Positions 35,140-45,755 of a stretch of 64,000 nucleotides of DNA are shown here, one piece after another (within the stretch, counting starts at the first letter, position 1; each line of letters starts with the position of its first letter). Origin of the DNA: Mytilus californianus (lineage: Eukaryota > Mollusca > Bivalvia > Mytilida > Mytilidae); assembly GCF_021869535.1 (NCBI RefSeq), contig NW_026262668.1, positions 26,417,732-26,481,731 on the forward strand, written 5' to 3'. A model generated the notes under the pieces. It was not told where the DNA came from and searched no databases. It saw only the letters and a program-made list of their open reading frames with translations. The translations under genes were made by a program, and so were the position numbers.

Positions 35140-35713
35140 GATATTGATATAGATATATTCATAAATAGAGGCAATTGAGCTGTGTAGTACTGGAATATCC
35201 AAGGCAAACTTATCATATGAGTTCTCTGTATGATTGAATGATTCAAACTATGATCCATGTGAAAAATATCAAGTTAAAAAAAGGATTTTTTTTTCATCGT
35301 CCGGAACTCTTTTTACAAACCAAATCCTATGCATTGAATAAATGGTATGTTACTCTTAAATGATCACAACGTGGGGGTATTTTTTCTCCTAAGATATTTT
35401 GTGAATTAACCCTAGCTATCGACTATAAGTTTTTACAATGAAAATTCAAATGTGCAAATGTATTTTTTAATTATTTAATGATATTTGCTCTGAACATTTA
35501 TTATTCTCTCAAATGAAACTGTTGTGTGTGCTGATATCAAGAATATTTCAAACAAATTCCTTTAAAGTTTCTAAAAAAAAGTTTCATTTTTACAGCGGAT
35601 GACCTTGAGAGGTCATTCCGGTGTTATGTTGCCGCAGAAATGTTTTGCGTTTTTGATTGATAAGCGAACGTATTTCGTATAAATACGCGGATATTATCGA
35701 GTGCAAAATAAGC
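35140..35713. other. Noncoding stretch, nothing recognised
   Basis: AT-rich sequence following the satellite array without identifiable features. Confidence 0.4.
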
Positions 35714-35821
35714 AATAGTTATCCCATGAGGACGCGGTGTGTCAGTGTAAGATCATACCGATGGCCGGAGGCCTTAGGGTGATCTTACACTGACACACCA
35801 AGTCCGAATGGGATAACTATT
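35714..35821. repeat. Fold-back element, 108 bp
   Basis: Inverted arms: AATAGTTATCCCAT against ATGGGATAACTATT at the tips, and GGTGTGTCAGTGTAAGATCA against its exact complement inside. The central GGCCGGAGGCC is itself near-palindromic. Confidence 0.85.
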
Positions 35822-35992
35822 TAACATCCCAGCTGTTCTAGATAAAAAAAAACATTTACGCTTCATAAAATGTAGTTTAGAACGCCACACAACCATTGTA
35901 ATATACTTTATATATTACTATATAGTATATATCCTTTATGAGCCCTGGACACATTGTTTAAATATGTTGAATTAACAGAGAGTTTGTATCAG

Positions 35993-36064
35993 TCTTCCTG
36001 GTGTAGGGGTATGAATCGTGGGTCTATATGCTAAAAGTTTTAAGTTCGAATCCCAGCAAAGACA
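35993..36064 (+). repeat. tRNA-like sequence (tRNA pseudogene or SINE head)
   Basis: About 72 nt with an A-box-like TGGTGTAGGGG and a perfect B box GTTCGAATCCC at the right spacing. The acceptor stem pairs only partly (TCTTCCT with GCAAAGA), so a functional tRNA is unlikely. Confidence 0.5.
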
Positions 36065-36679
36065 CTGGATTTTTTCTACATAAATGTTGATAATTAGTCT
36101 TTTCCGTATAAATAATTCGAAGTTTTATTTTGGATTTGACATTCCCGCCAAAATGTGATAGAACAAAAAAAAGCATGCAAAACAAAGAAACTCAAGCTAG
36201 GGTGATCTGGTAGGGGTGATCCGGCTCAGATCACCCATGGTAGAACAAAGGAGCTTGAATGTAACATTCCTTATCGTTTGTTATCAATTCATTTCTTTAA
36301 TGAATACTCATGAAATTATTTTTTAAGAACATAAATAAATAATATAAGAAAATCTTTTGTCGTGAGAATATATATATATATAAAAGTAAAAAAAAATCAT
36401 TAATATCTATGCACACGTACCGAAAAATTGTGTTTGCGGATGAATATGTCATTTATATCATGTGTATTGAATAATAGCAAAGATCGGATGATCTAAAAAT
36501 AATTCCTTTATCTTGATCTCTAATCAGGTCAATCAGTAAATGCCCGGATATCATACAAACATTGCAAGTCAGGAAGTATGGCGTATGAATGATGTTAAAT
36601 CGTAACGTTATTTCATTAATTGAGTCTAATTTGATGGATGCTGTTCAGGTGAAACATAAGTCTGAAGGTGTAAAACATT
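36065..36679. other. Noncoding stretch, small inverted GGTGATC pieces only
   Basis: A short block near 36200-36240 has GGTGATC twice and GATCACC once. A (TA)n run occurs near 36370. No gene is recognised. Confidence 0.4.
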
Positions 36680-37180
36680 GTTGTTAAATGGGACATGTAA
36701 CAGTGACACCCGATACAGACATCGTGATGAGTTGAAGGATGTTTTTTTCATTCTTTTTGCCGAGCCTATAACTCAAAAGGGTGAAATGTGAAAGATTGAT
36801 TAAGGCATGTGGGAGACTCAAGGAGGATTTCAATGTAGACAAGATCAATTGTTGTACTTACATGTGCAGTAAACACTTCGTCGGTGGTAAAGGATCAACT
36901 GACATTCATCTCAACCCGATGTCTGCACTGTTACACAATGACGAACAGGTATTTCTATCATCAATGTTTACATTTTTTATCAGTACATTATATACGTGCT
37001 GTATGTAAGAATTCTTGCTTTAAATTTGAAATTGATTAAAAAAACTTATAGTCCGTTTTTGTGAAAATTGTATCCTGATCAATATATAATTTAAACATGA
37101 CTTTATTTATTATTCATCGTTGTTAATCTCACACTGCTTGTACACAAACTTGTGTATATTTTGTACACCTGAATCAAATA

Positions 37181-37332
37181 AGAGAAGGACGAAAGATACC
37201 AGAGGGACAGTCAAACTCATAGATCGAAAACAAACTGACAACGTCATGGCCAAAAATAAAAAGACAAACAGACAAATAATAGTAAATATGAGACAACATA
37301 GAAAACTAAAGACTAAGCAACACGAACCCCAC
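37181..37332 (+). repeat. Dispersed repeat fragment in the transposase pseudogene intron
   Basis: GATACCAGAGGGACAGTCAA through ACATAGAAAACTAAAGACT is the same family as 56800-56950, where it is joined to a reverse-transcriptase fragment. It is probably a 3-prime tail of that element type. Confidence 0.6.
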
Positions 37333-38507
37333 GAATATAAGATTGTGAATGGGATTATTTTTCATAACAGCTGAAAGGCTACAAATTAATTTAATGCTAT
37401 TATACATGTTATAGTTTAGAATATTATTGCACAATGTTCGCATATACTAAATGAACCTGAAACCATTGATCAAGTGAAAGGAAACAAATAAATATGGTAC
37501 AGAAAAAGTAAACTTTACTTTCTTTTCCAGACTCGCCGGTTCCAAAGCAAAAGAAAAGCACCGACACAAAGAAGCAAACCTATTAAGGTTCCAAAAAAAA
37601 AGAAGTCTCCACAGCAGCAGAATGTCTCCTTCAGTTATAAAATCAACTGGTACCTGAGCATGAATCTTCATCCAGTGTAGCTTTGGATCCTTAGGTATTT
37701 AATTTCATGATAAAGACATTTTAATATTGTTTTGAACTATAATTTCTCTTTTCTTCATATACGTGATATGTATAATATAATATAAGACTTCTTATTATGT
37801 TAGCTTTGCCAAAAACTGATCTATCTATAATATTTATAATGTTTAAACCATTAATATTATTATTTTATATTATTACTTTTTGTTTTCCACATGCATGTAG
37901 GCGTTCAAGTTAATTTTGTTAATTTTTTTTTTAGTCTAAAGTTGCTTGTAGTTGTACAGAAAGTTTGACTGTCGGATGAGAAAGGGAACACAAAAAGATA
38001 GCTTATCGACAGAATATAAAGAAGTTAAAACTATTTATGAGAATAATTTTCTAATTGCCAAAATTGAAAACATGCTTTTGAAGAACGATATTAAGTTAAT
38101 TAGGTGTGATGACAAATGTGATTCATCTAAAAGTACACCTCTGTCACTCCATAGTATTAAAGATGATGATTTTAAAATGAAGCTATGTACTGGATTATTC
38201 TATGATCAGCTTTGAGTTTCAATTGAATTCCTTGGTGATAGTGTAAATAACCTTAAATACTGGGATGGTACAAATACAAAAGAAAACAGTAAGAAATCCT
38301 CTCGGAAACTTTCACCAGAAGACGAACTTTTCCTTACACTGGTTCGATTCAGGAGGGGCTACGGTGTTGACACAAAGGCTAATTTTTTTGGAATTTCTAC
38401 GTCTTCAGTGAGTGTGATTTTCACCACATGGATGCAACTTTTATATTGCTATTTTACTTCCTATTGTAGTATAATAATTCCAGAAAGACAACATTTCAGG
38501 AATAATT

Positions 38508-38657
38508 TTCCACCATTTTCTACAAAAGAAGATGCCTGTACCAAGTTAGGAATATGACAGTTGTTATCCATTCGTTTAATTTAATGTGTTTGAGCTTTCC
38601 GTTTTGAATTTTCCTCGGAGTTCGGAATTTTTGTGATTTTACTTTTTACTTCGTGTA
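38508..38657 (+). repeat. Dispersed repeat inserted in the transposase DDE domain
   Basis: Begins CCACCATTTTCTAC, then CCTGTACCAAGTTAGG, AATATGACAGTTGTT and TTTTCCTCGGAGTTCGG. Copies occur at 50850-50985, 51335-51480 and 61255-61560. It interrupts the reading frame between RNNF and the later RRQGNLY segment. Confidence 0.75.
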
Positions 38658-39285
38658 TCTAAAACATTTAAGAATATAAGCTGTACAAATGATGGCCCAG
38701 AATTTGTTGTGCCGATGCCAATTGCAAGAGATTTTCGCCGCCAAGGAAATTTATACTCTTCATACACAAATCACCACACATACAAAAGTCTGATTGGAGT
38801 AGTCCCAAAAGGAGCAATAGTTTATGTTTCTGATATGTTTGAAGGGTCAATAAGTGATAGGGCAATAATTGAAAAAAGTGGATTTTTAGATTTTATTAAT
38901 CCTGGAGATCTCATCTTAGCGCAGATCGGGGGTTCACCACTGAAGACTTATTAATGGCACGACAAGCATTTTTAAATATACCACCATTTCTTGGCAAAAG
39001 AACCATATTTACTCCAGAAGAAGAATTGAAAACCAGACGTATTACTAAAGTAGGAATTCATGTAGAAAGAGTTACACAACGAGTCAAGAAATTTAAGTTA
39101 CTTTATTAATGGGAATATTCCTCTCTCATCGTCACCAATAGCTGATCAGATGGTTTTTGTGGCATCCTGCTTTGTAAATTGTCAAAAACCACTTGTTAAA
39201 TAATTTGTAATCATTTATATTTACCTGTATATAATAAATTTACTACGGTAATTCATACCTATAATGGTTTACTCTTATAAATTTT

Positions 39286-39525
39286 GACTTGGATGGAGAG
39301 TTGTCTCATTGGCACTTATACCACATCTTCTTATATCTATATAAAAATGTACTCTACAATAAAATTTGTCATTTGTGGCCTTTTATAGTTGACTATGCGG
39401 TACGGGTTTTGCTCATTTCTGAAGACGGTATGATGGCCTTTGGTTGTTAACTTAAGTGTCATTTAGTCTCTTGTGGAGAGTTGTCTCATTGGCAATCATA
39501 CCACATCTTCTTGTTTATATATTCA
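39286..39525 (+). repeat. Two copies of a mussel-type repeat 3-prime end
   Basis: GTTGTCTCATTGGCA followed by ATACCACATCTTCTT occurs at about 39300 and 39482. The second copy is preceded by GACTATGCGGTACGGG and GGCCTTTGGTTGTTAAC, as in the longer copy at 59789-60280. Confidence 0.75.
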
Positions 39526-40194
39526 AGAAATAAATGATAGATATACGAATTGTGTTAATTTACATTGATTAAATTTCAAATTTTAAGGAACATATTTTGG
39601 TATATTTCAAAGGAATTTTATACAATGAATATACATGTACATTTAGTAATCTGTCTGGCAGGTATCACATTACCGCCTGTCATTTATTCGTCATCCAACA
39701 TAACTTGCGGCCATCCGATTTTCAGTACTTCAGTACTTTGATTTATATTGAAATGTGTAACAATTGTTTATTCAAATCCCCATTGGGATAAATGATTCAG
39801 TATTGTTAACAACAAAAATACTACGGTTATCCACACTGTTACGGGAATACCTCTATATAAAGGTGAAAAATAGTTTGCATGCAAATTTTCTTAAACAAAT
39901 CCCCGTGGGATCAAAACTGTATTGATTTCCTTAAGAATATGCGTCAGTCTTGTTTTTTACTTTTTGTAAAATTTCGGTATCCTCTGATTTTATCACATAA
40001 AGAACCATGAAAATTGACCCGCTAACTCCTACCTTTTTTTCTAATTTTATAACATATAGTTTTAAAAGCCATTTTTGAAAATTTTATAAAATCTTTGTTA
40101 CTTTTCATTGTTTTAGAAAAATAAGTGCCAATTTTAAATGATTGGAAAAGTAAGAGAGAATCATTTCCCGCCAAATTGCACATAAGTGTACATG
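39526..40194. other. Noncoding stretch, nothing recognised
   Basis: AT-rich. A repeated phrase CCCCRTKGGGATMAA occurs near 39778 and 39901, suggesting a small degenerate duplication. Confidence 0.4.
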
Positions 40195-41555
40195 CTGATT
40201 TTTGTCGAGCCTGCGACTTTTGTCTTAGAAAGCTCGACATAGGGATAGTGATCCGGCGGCGGCGGCGGCGTTAGCTAACTTCTTAAAAGCTTTATATTTA
40301 AGAAGGTGGAAGATCTGGATGCTTCATACTTTGTATATGGATGCCTCATGTTACGAAGTTTCCGTCAGTCACATGTCCAATGTCCTTGACCTCATTTTCA
40401 TGGTTCAGTGACTACTTGAAAAAAAAGTTAAGAATTTTTGTAATGTTAAATTCTCTCTTATTATAAGTAATAGGATAACTATATTTGGTATGTGCATACC
40501 TTGCAAGGTCCGCATGCCCGTCAGACAGTTTTCACTTGACCTCGACTTCATTTTATGGATCAGTGAAGAAGGGTAAGTTTTGGTGGTCAAGTCCATATTT
40601 CAGATACTATAAGCAATAGGTCTAGTATATTCGGTGTATGGAAGGACTGTAAGGTGTACATGTCCAACTGGCAGGTGTCATCTGACCTTGACCTCATTTT
40701 CATGGTTCAGTGGTTATAGTTAAGTTTTTGTGTTTTGGTTTGTTTTTCTTATACTTTATGCAATAGGTCTACTATATTTGGTGTATGGAATGATTGTAAG
40801 GTGTACATGTCTAGCTGGCAGTTGTCATCTGACCTTGACCTCAATTTCATGGTTCAGTGGTCAAAGTTAAGTTTTTGAGTTTTGGTCTTTTTTTCTAATA
40901 CTATATGTAATAGTTCAACTATATTTGGTGTATGGAAATATTTTATGATCTATATGTCAGTCACGCAGGTTTTATTTGACCTTGACCTCATTTTCAAGGT
41001 TCATTGCTCAGTGTTAAGTTTTTGTGTTTTGGGCTGTTTTTCTTATACTGTATGCAATAGGTCTACTCTATTTGGTGTATGGAATGATTGTTAGGTGTAC
41101 ATGTCTAGCTGGCAGTTGTCATCTGACCTTGACCTCATTTTCATGGATCAGTGGTCAAAGTTAAGTTTTTGAGTTTTGGTCTTTTTTTCTAGTACTATAT
41201 TCAATAGTTCAACTATATTTGGTGTATGGAAATATTTTATGATCTATATGTCAGTCAGGCAGGTCTCATTTGACCTTGACCTCATTTTTAAGGTTCATTG
41301 CTCAGTGTTAAGTTTTTGTGTTTTGGTCTGTTTTTCTTAAACTATAAACAATAGGTCAAGTATATTTGTTGTATGGAAGAATTGTTAGCTGTACAGGCCT
41401 GCCTAGCATGGTTCATCTGACCTTGACCTCATTTTCATGGTTCATTGGTCAATGTTTAGTTTACTTGGTTAATGTTAAGTTTATGTGACAGTTGTAATAA
41501 AGCTTTATATTTAGGACTATCAACATAATATAAATGATTAGTAAAGAAAGCGAGA
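40195..41555 (+). mobile_element. Tandem-core element with terminal hairpin, eight 147-152-bp units
   Basis: It starts with an inverted pair GTCGAGC and GCTCGAC around TTTGTCTTAG (40205-40238), then a GGC trinucleotide run. A unit marked by CCTTGACCTCATTTTCATGG recurs at about 40384, 40534, 40686, 40833, 40980, 41127, 41274 and 41421. The end is AAGCTTTATATTTAGGACTA and GCGAGACAT. AAAGCTTTATATTTA occurs at both ends of the array (40286, 41501). The layout resembles non-autonomous Helitron-like elements with core repeats, but Helitron termini were not proven. Confidence 0.75.
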
Positions 41556-41784
41556 CATTTCAGCGTGTGCACTCTTGTCTACATTTTTCATAGTTTGTGA
41601 AAATGATATCAACGGTATCATTTTTATTTACGAAATTGAGGTATAAGCTTATTGTAATCGACTGCTTTTCAGTCCACATCCTTATTTTCCTACATTCAAT
41701 GCAGCGCTTTATTCTGAATTCATGGTATCTACTCTTAATATGTATATCGATCATTATCTAGTTAGAACATTAATTTGAACCTAC

Positions 41785-42301
41785 CTGAGAATTGTATTTT
41801 GTTTTCACGCGTATGATTTTGCCACTCCAATAGATAAGCGTCTTTGAAATCTCGCAAGTCATCTTCTTCAAAAGTACGTTTATGTTCCTCAATAATGTTG
41901 GCCATCTGGACTTTTAAGTCTTTAATAATATTGATACATTTTTGTGTCCCAAACACATCGTAAATGTAGCTAACATAATGTAGATACGGAATCCAATTAA
42001 CCATAGGTAGAAAAGAATTAGAAAGAAATTCTTCTAAGTCTTTCATAACTTTCTGAAAAATCTTGTCATCCTAGTTAAATCTCAATCCAAATACGATGAA
42101 ACAAATTACATTCGAGACAGCTTATCTGATATTAGTTTCAATATTATGAGTACTTCTTGCTTTCCAAAACCTCCATGAAAAATGCCACCTCTTCGAGAAT
42201 TTTTGATTCCATTTTTCGTTTACCAAATCCAACAAGCCTCAAAACGTTTATCGTAAAAGTTCTGTGAGCTTTCCATGAAGCACCATTCAGAGCACCAATC
42301 C
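41785..42301 (-). pseudogene. Cytochrome P450 pseudogene, internal exon
   Basis: An AG acceptor (CTATGTAG) precedes 42301 and a GT donor (GTAGGTTC) follows 41785. The frame reads GALNGASWKAHRTF and VGFGKRKMESKILEE, as in the helix C region of CYP2-clan P450s. A frameshift near 42155, a TAA at 42122-42124 and a TAG at 42071-42073 follow. The frame then recovers as NWIPYLHYV and IIEEHKRTFEEDDLRDF. P450s are ER-anchored heme mono-oxygenases. No heme-binding loop (FxxGxRxCxG) is found downstream, where the 40195-41555 repeat lies, so the 3-prime half is absent or elsewhere. Confidence 0.85.
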
Positions 42302-42366
42302 CTACATAGAAGAGATTTGATTGCTATCATTTTGGAATAATATTTATTAATCTTATTGTCATATAT

Positions 42367-42672
42367 GCATGCAAATACTAGCTAGAAGTAATGGTGGCAT
42401 TTTGGGTCTATCTCGTATATCCTGTTGCCTAGGAAACCAGTATTGCTAAATATACAGCTTAAATCTATTCATATTTGAAATCCACCCTGTTAAACATACA
42501 GTAAATTACACATTTATACACTGTTTAAATGGAACACAATGTAATGCACATTTCTTGGCAAAATCATTGCAATTTCTCCCTAGTAACAACACTTTGCCAA
42601 TAGCAACGGCAATTTACTTTCTATTTTACAAGATTCAACTTTTGATATGCATGCAAATACTATCTAGAAGTT
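42367..42672. repeat. 254-bp insert flanked by a 24-bp direct repeat
   Basis: The sequence GTGGCATTTTGGGTC to CAACTTTTGATAT (about 42395-42648) recurs at 43796-44050. Here it is bracketed by GCATGCAAATACTAGCTAGA at 42367 and GCATGCAAATACTATCTAGA at 42649 (24-bp repeat with one mismatch), which looks like a long target-site duplication. No tRNA promoter or coding region is seen inside. It lies in the P450 pseudogene intron. Confidence 0.65.
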
Positions 42673-42904
42673 ACAAATATAAATATAAAGGATTACACAA
42701 TAGAATTAAATACATACAATCAAAACAACTTAGAAAACCCATGTCAATAGCTCATATAATAAATTCATTCATTCATCACTATGACATGGTATTAGATTGG
42801 TTCATACTTACATTTTATCATTGCACAAGGTCATGTTTTCTAAGACTGTTTCTAACGTATTAACACTTAACCCATTTGAAACTGGTTTATACTTTAATCA
42901 TGAT

Positions 42905-43255
42905 AATTCTCCGTAATCGCAATTGACTTTGAACTAGCTGTCATTAACTGCAGGAATTCGTTACTTTTATTTGTTAGTCTTCTGTTGTCGATCAATTGAG
43001 TCAATCCTTTATCAACTGATTGTAACAGTTTTTTCTTATGTTGTGCACCACATTTCCAGATTAGGGGACGGTTGGGTATTCGCAATCTTGTTGAAACCCA
43101 CATCATTCTGGACGTGCCTGTCCGAAGTCAGGATACTGTAATTCAGTGGTTGCCGTTGGTTGCTGTTTGTCACATGTGTTTCGTCTATTGTTTTGTACAT
43201 AAACCCATCCCTTTTAGTTAGCGGTTAAAGTGCCCGTCATGATAAAATGTGAATT
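42905..43255 (+). repeat. Degenerate copy of the mussel-type repeat seen at 59789-60280
   Basis: Shares GACTTTGAACTAGCTGT, GGGACGGTTGGG, AAGTCAGGATACTGTAATTC and TTTTGTACATAAA with the longer copy, in the same orientation. Confidence 0.7.
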
Positions 43256-43357
43256 AATTCAAACAAAAAAAAAAACAAAAACACCATCGGCCTGATTTAT
43301 GACAAAACAATAAATATAAAAACAAATATGACAGACTGCTACAACCACTGAATAACA

Positions 43358-43655
43358 TGTATCCGCATGTTTAACAAAAGCTTCATGGATTGTGCGTGTA
43401 TCATTAATAAAAACAGCCCAATATGGTTCTAATGACAGACTGTAAATCCGTCCATACTTTTTTGATATTTGTTTTTTTTTTTAATGAGTCTCCTCCAAAT
43501 AAACATAACAAATTCCCTATCAAAGGCAGCGGTGTTGGCCCTGGTGGTAAGTCCGACGGACGACGCGACCGTTTCCATAAAAATATGGCTGTCAATATAA
43601 AAAGAAAAACCAGAAGAATCCATCTATTAGTTAGTTTTACAGCAATATCATCCAT
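43358..43655 (-). pseudogene. Cytochrome P450 pseudogene, first exon
   Basis: From ATG at 43655: a hydrophobic membrane anchor (ILLVFLFILTAIFLW), a basic stop-transfer stretch (KRSRR) and the proline hinge LPPGPTPLPLIGNLL, the standard N-terminus of an ER P450. A length change in the A11 run (T11 at 43472-43482 on the plus strand) shifts the frame. The other frame then continues KKYGRIYSLSLEPYW and INDTRTIHEAFVKHADT, typical of the beta-1 region of CYP2-clan enzymes. Similarity ends near 43358 without a convincing donor. It pairs with the exon at 41785-42301 as one broken gene copy. Confidence 0.85.
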
Positions 43656-43795
43656 AACCTCGAGTATGTGTATTTATATAGATGAAAACTTGTGATTATG
43701 ATATAGGTAAAGAACAAGGGGCGATAAGGGTCATTTTTGGCCCCACCCCCAAATTTCATGTTGTAACTCTTTACCACAGACCTTCTGAAAATTGT

Positions 43796-44050
43796 GGCAT
43801 TTTGGGTCTATCTCGTATATCCTGTTGCCTAGGAAACCAGTATTGCTAAATATACAGCTTAAATCTTTTCATATTTGAAATCCACCTTGTTTAACATACA
43901 GTAAATCATACATTTATACACTGTTTAAATGTAACACAATGTAATGCAAATTTCTTGGCAAAATCATTGCAATTTCTCCCTAGTAACAACACTTTGCCCA
44001 TAGCAACGGCAACTTACTTTCTATTTTACAAGAATCAACTTTTGATATGT
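43796..44050. repeat. Second copy of the 254-bp repeat
   Basis: Matches 42395-42648 with few changes but lacks the 24-bp flanking repeat. Confidence 0.75.
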
Positions 44051-44371
44051 TGCAAAAAAAAAGATAATTCAAGATGCACATAGTAAAAAGTTACAAACTC
44101 CAAGTAAATGTCAAGGATTAAAATCAATTCTTAATTATCAACATAGCCATCCAAACTGTAATTCTTCAAGAGAATGTGGTAACGAAATGCACTTCTAAAG
44201 TCCATCTGTGGAGTAAAAAATGTACTATTGCCCTTATAGTGAAATTGCTGTTTATTACATTTTTCATGAATTACTACGTGTATATATTCTTTGAATTATA
44301 CCGGTCGGGTATTGATGATATAAACAGATTTTGTCTCTAGTGCTGGGTGGAGTCCTTTATATATAAAGTTT

Positions 44372-45150
44372 TAATGCCCCAGCCGTGGCGAAGGGGCATT
44401 ACGGTTTACCCTTGTCCATCCGTACGTCCCGAAAATGGTTTTCGTTCCCTGATTCTACTTTGCCACAACCAAATGTTCTGCAACTCTTTTCACAAAAAAT
44501 ATCGTGAGTTATACTGAAATGTGTATGACTTTTTGTAAAAAGAGCCGCTGAAACTTATACACAATCCTTATTACTACCAAACACAGATCAAGTTAGAATT
44601 CGGGTGGCGTCACTTTCAATTTCTGGAGTAATGTCCCTTTATAAATGAAAATAAAAATAGGCGAAGTTGCGGTTTCCGTTCTTTAACTTTACTTTGCCAC
44701 AACCAAATGTAACGAAACTTGTACTCAATGCTTTTTACCACCAAACACAAATCAAATTCGAATTTTGGTGATGTCACTTTCACCGTTTTTGGGCAATGAC
44801 CTTTTATAAATGAAAAAAATGACGAAGTTGCCGTTTTCGCACTCGAACTTTACTTTGCCTCAACCAAATGTTATGAAACTTATACATAATAATTATTACC
44901 ACCAAACACAGATCACGTTTGAATTAGGGTGGCATCATTTTCACTGTTCTTGAGTAACCCTATTATGGTTTGTTATTGAACAATGAGGCCACTAAAACCC
45001 TCGAATTATCTCTATTGACAACATAAAGAAATAAATGTAAAACAGTTCAAAAGAAAACAAAACGTAAAAAAATCAAGGTTTGAGTAAGTACATCAACACA
45101 TGCATATTTACAAGCAAGGGCATCTGTGTCCCATGGACACATTCTTTTTT
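44372..45150 (+). mobile_element. Tandem-core element with GCCCC/GGGGC end, longer relative of 20120-20398
   Basis: Begins AATGCCCCAGCCGTGGCGAA with an inverted GGGGCATT, then CCATCCGTACGTCCCGAAA. Units of about 160 bp, marked by ACTTTGCCACAACCAAATG, occur at 44447, 44690 and 44852. The end is CATCTGTGTCCCATGGACAC at 45121. The 20120-20398 element carries the same parts inverted. Confidence 0.7.
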
Positions 45151-45295
45151 TTTTCATTTTGAGGTGTATACTCTTGTATTTTAACAGTTATGGCCTAACT
45201 CCCTTTTAACCTATTTGTTTATCAACATGCTTATGCTAACCACTATCCTACCGAATCTTTATGGAAATTTGTGTACGAGAAACAGTTTTTTATTG

Positions 45296-45755
45296 CCTTG
45301 ACGGAGTCAAAAAGCGAGACTTAGTTATGCTATTTCCGACGGCATCGGCGGCGCAACAATGTATTAGTTTGTGATTAGGTCAGCTTATGGGGAACCAATA
45401 GTGGTATGTTAGTGATATTTGTTATGCAGTTGTATTAGAATTGGCACATCACATTTCAATAGAGATTATTTGGCCCCGCCCCCTCCGTCATGGTCTATTG
45501 ACTTTGAAATCTTTGCTTACTTAACATGTATTAGTTTGTAATTAGGTCAGTTAAAGAGGAACCACTAGTGGTTAGTCAATGATATTTGGTATACAGTTGT
45601 ATTAACATTTCCATTGAGATTATTTGGGCCCACCTCATCAGTCTTGGTCTGTTGACCTTGAAAGTTTTGCATAGTTTATATGTTTTAATATTTCCATTTG
45701 GATTCAATATTTGCATGAAACAAAACAAAATTACACAAAGGCGAGACTTATCTCT
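45296..45755 (+). mobile_element. Tandem-core element, two 167-bp units
   Basis: GTATTAGTTTGTRATTAGGT occurs at 45361 and 45528. The element is bracketed by AAGCGAGACTTAG (45312) and AGGCGAGACTTATC (45738), so the same short phrase is present at both ends. Confidence 0.65.

Larger units (their letters stand above)
36680..39203 (+). pseudogene. THAP plus DDE_Tnp_4-type transposase gene, degenerate
   Basis: Three pieces follow exon order. 36680-36948 encodes a THAP zinc finger: NGTCNSDTRY, then after a frameshift at 36779-36793 CERLIKACGRLKEDF and CSKHFVGG, ending at a GT donor. 37531-37694 is a basic linker (PVPKQKKSTDTKK) after a TTTTCCAG acceptor. 37935 on encodes a helix-turn-helix (SPEDELFLTLVRFRRGYGV, FFGISTSSVSVIF) and the DDE domain (RRQGNLYSS, VSDMFEGSISD, NPGDLILA, HVER). 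Intact relatives are PIF/Harbinger-like or THAP-containing DDE_Tnp_4 proteins. Lesions are a TGA at 38213, a repeat inserted from about 38508 in place of the first catalytic Asp region, and frameshifts near 38920 and 39104. The first Cys of the THAP motif also looks lost. Confidence 0.8.

Noticed and set aside
35993-36064. Functional tRNA gene
   Set aside because: The A and B boxes are present but the acceptor stem pairs poorly and no clear anticodon arm forms.
43423-43695. Plus-strand ORF of 90 codons
   Set aside because: It is antisense to the P450 first exon, whose minus-strand product has the membrane anchor and proline hinge.
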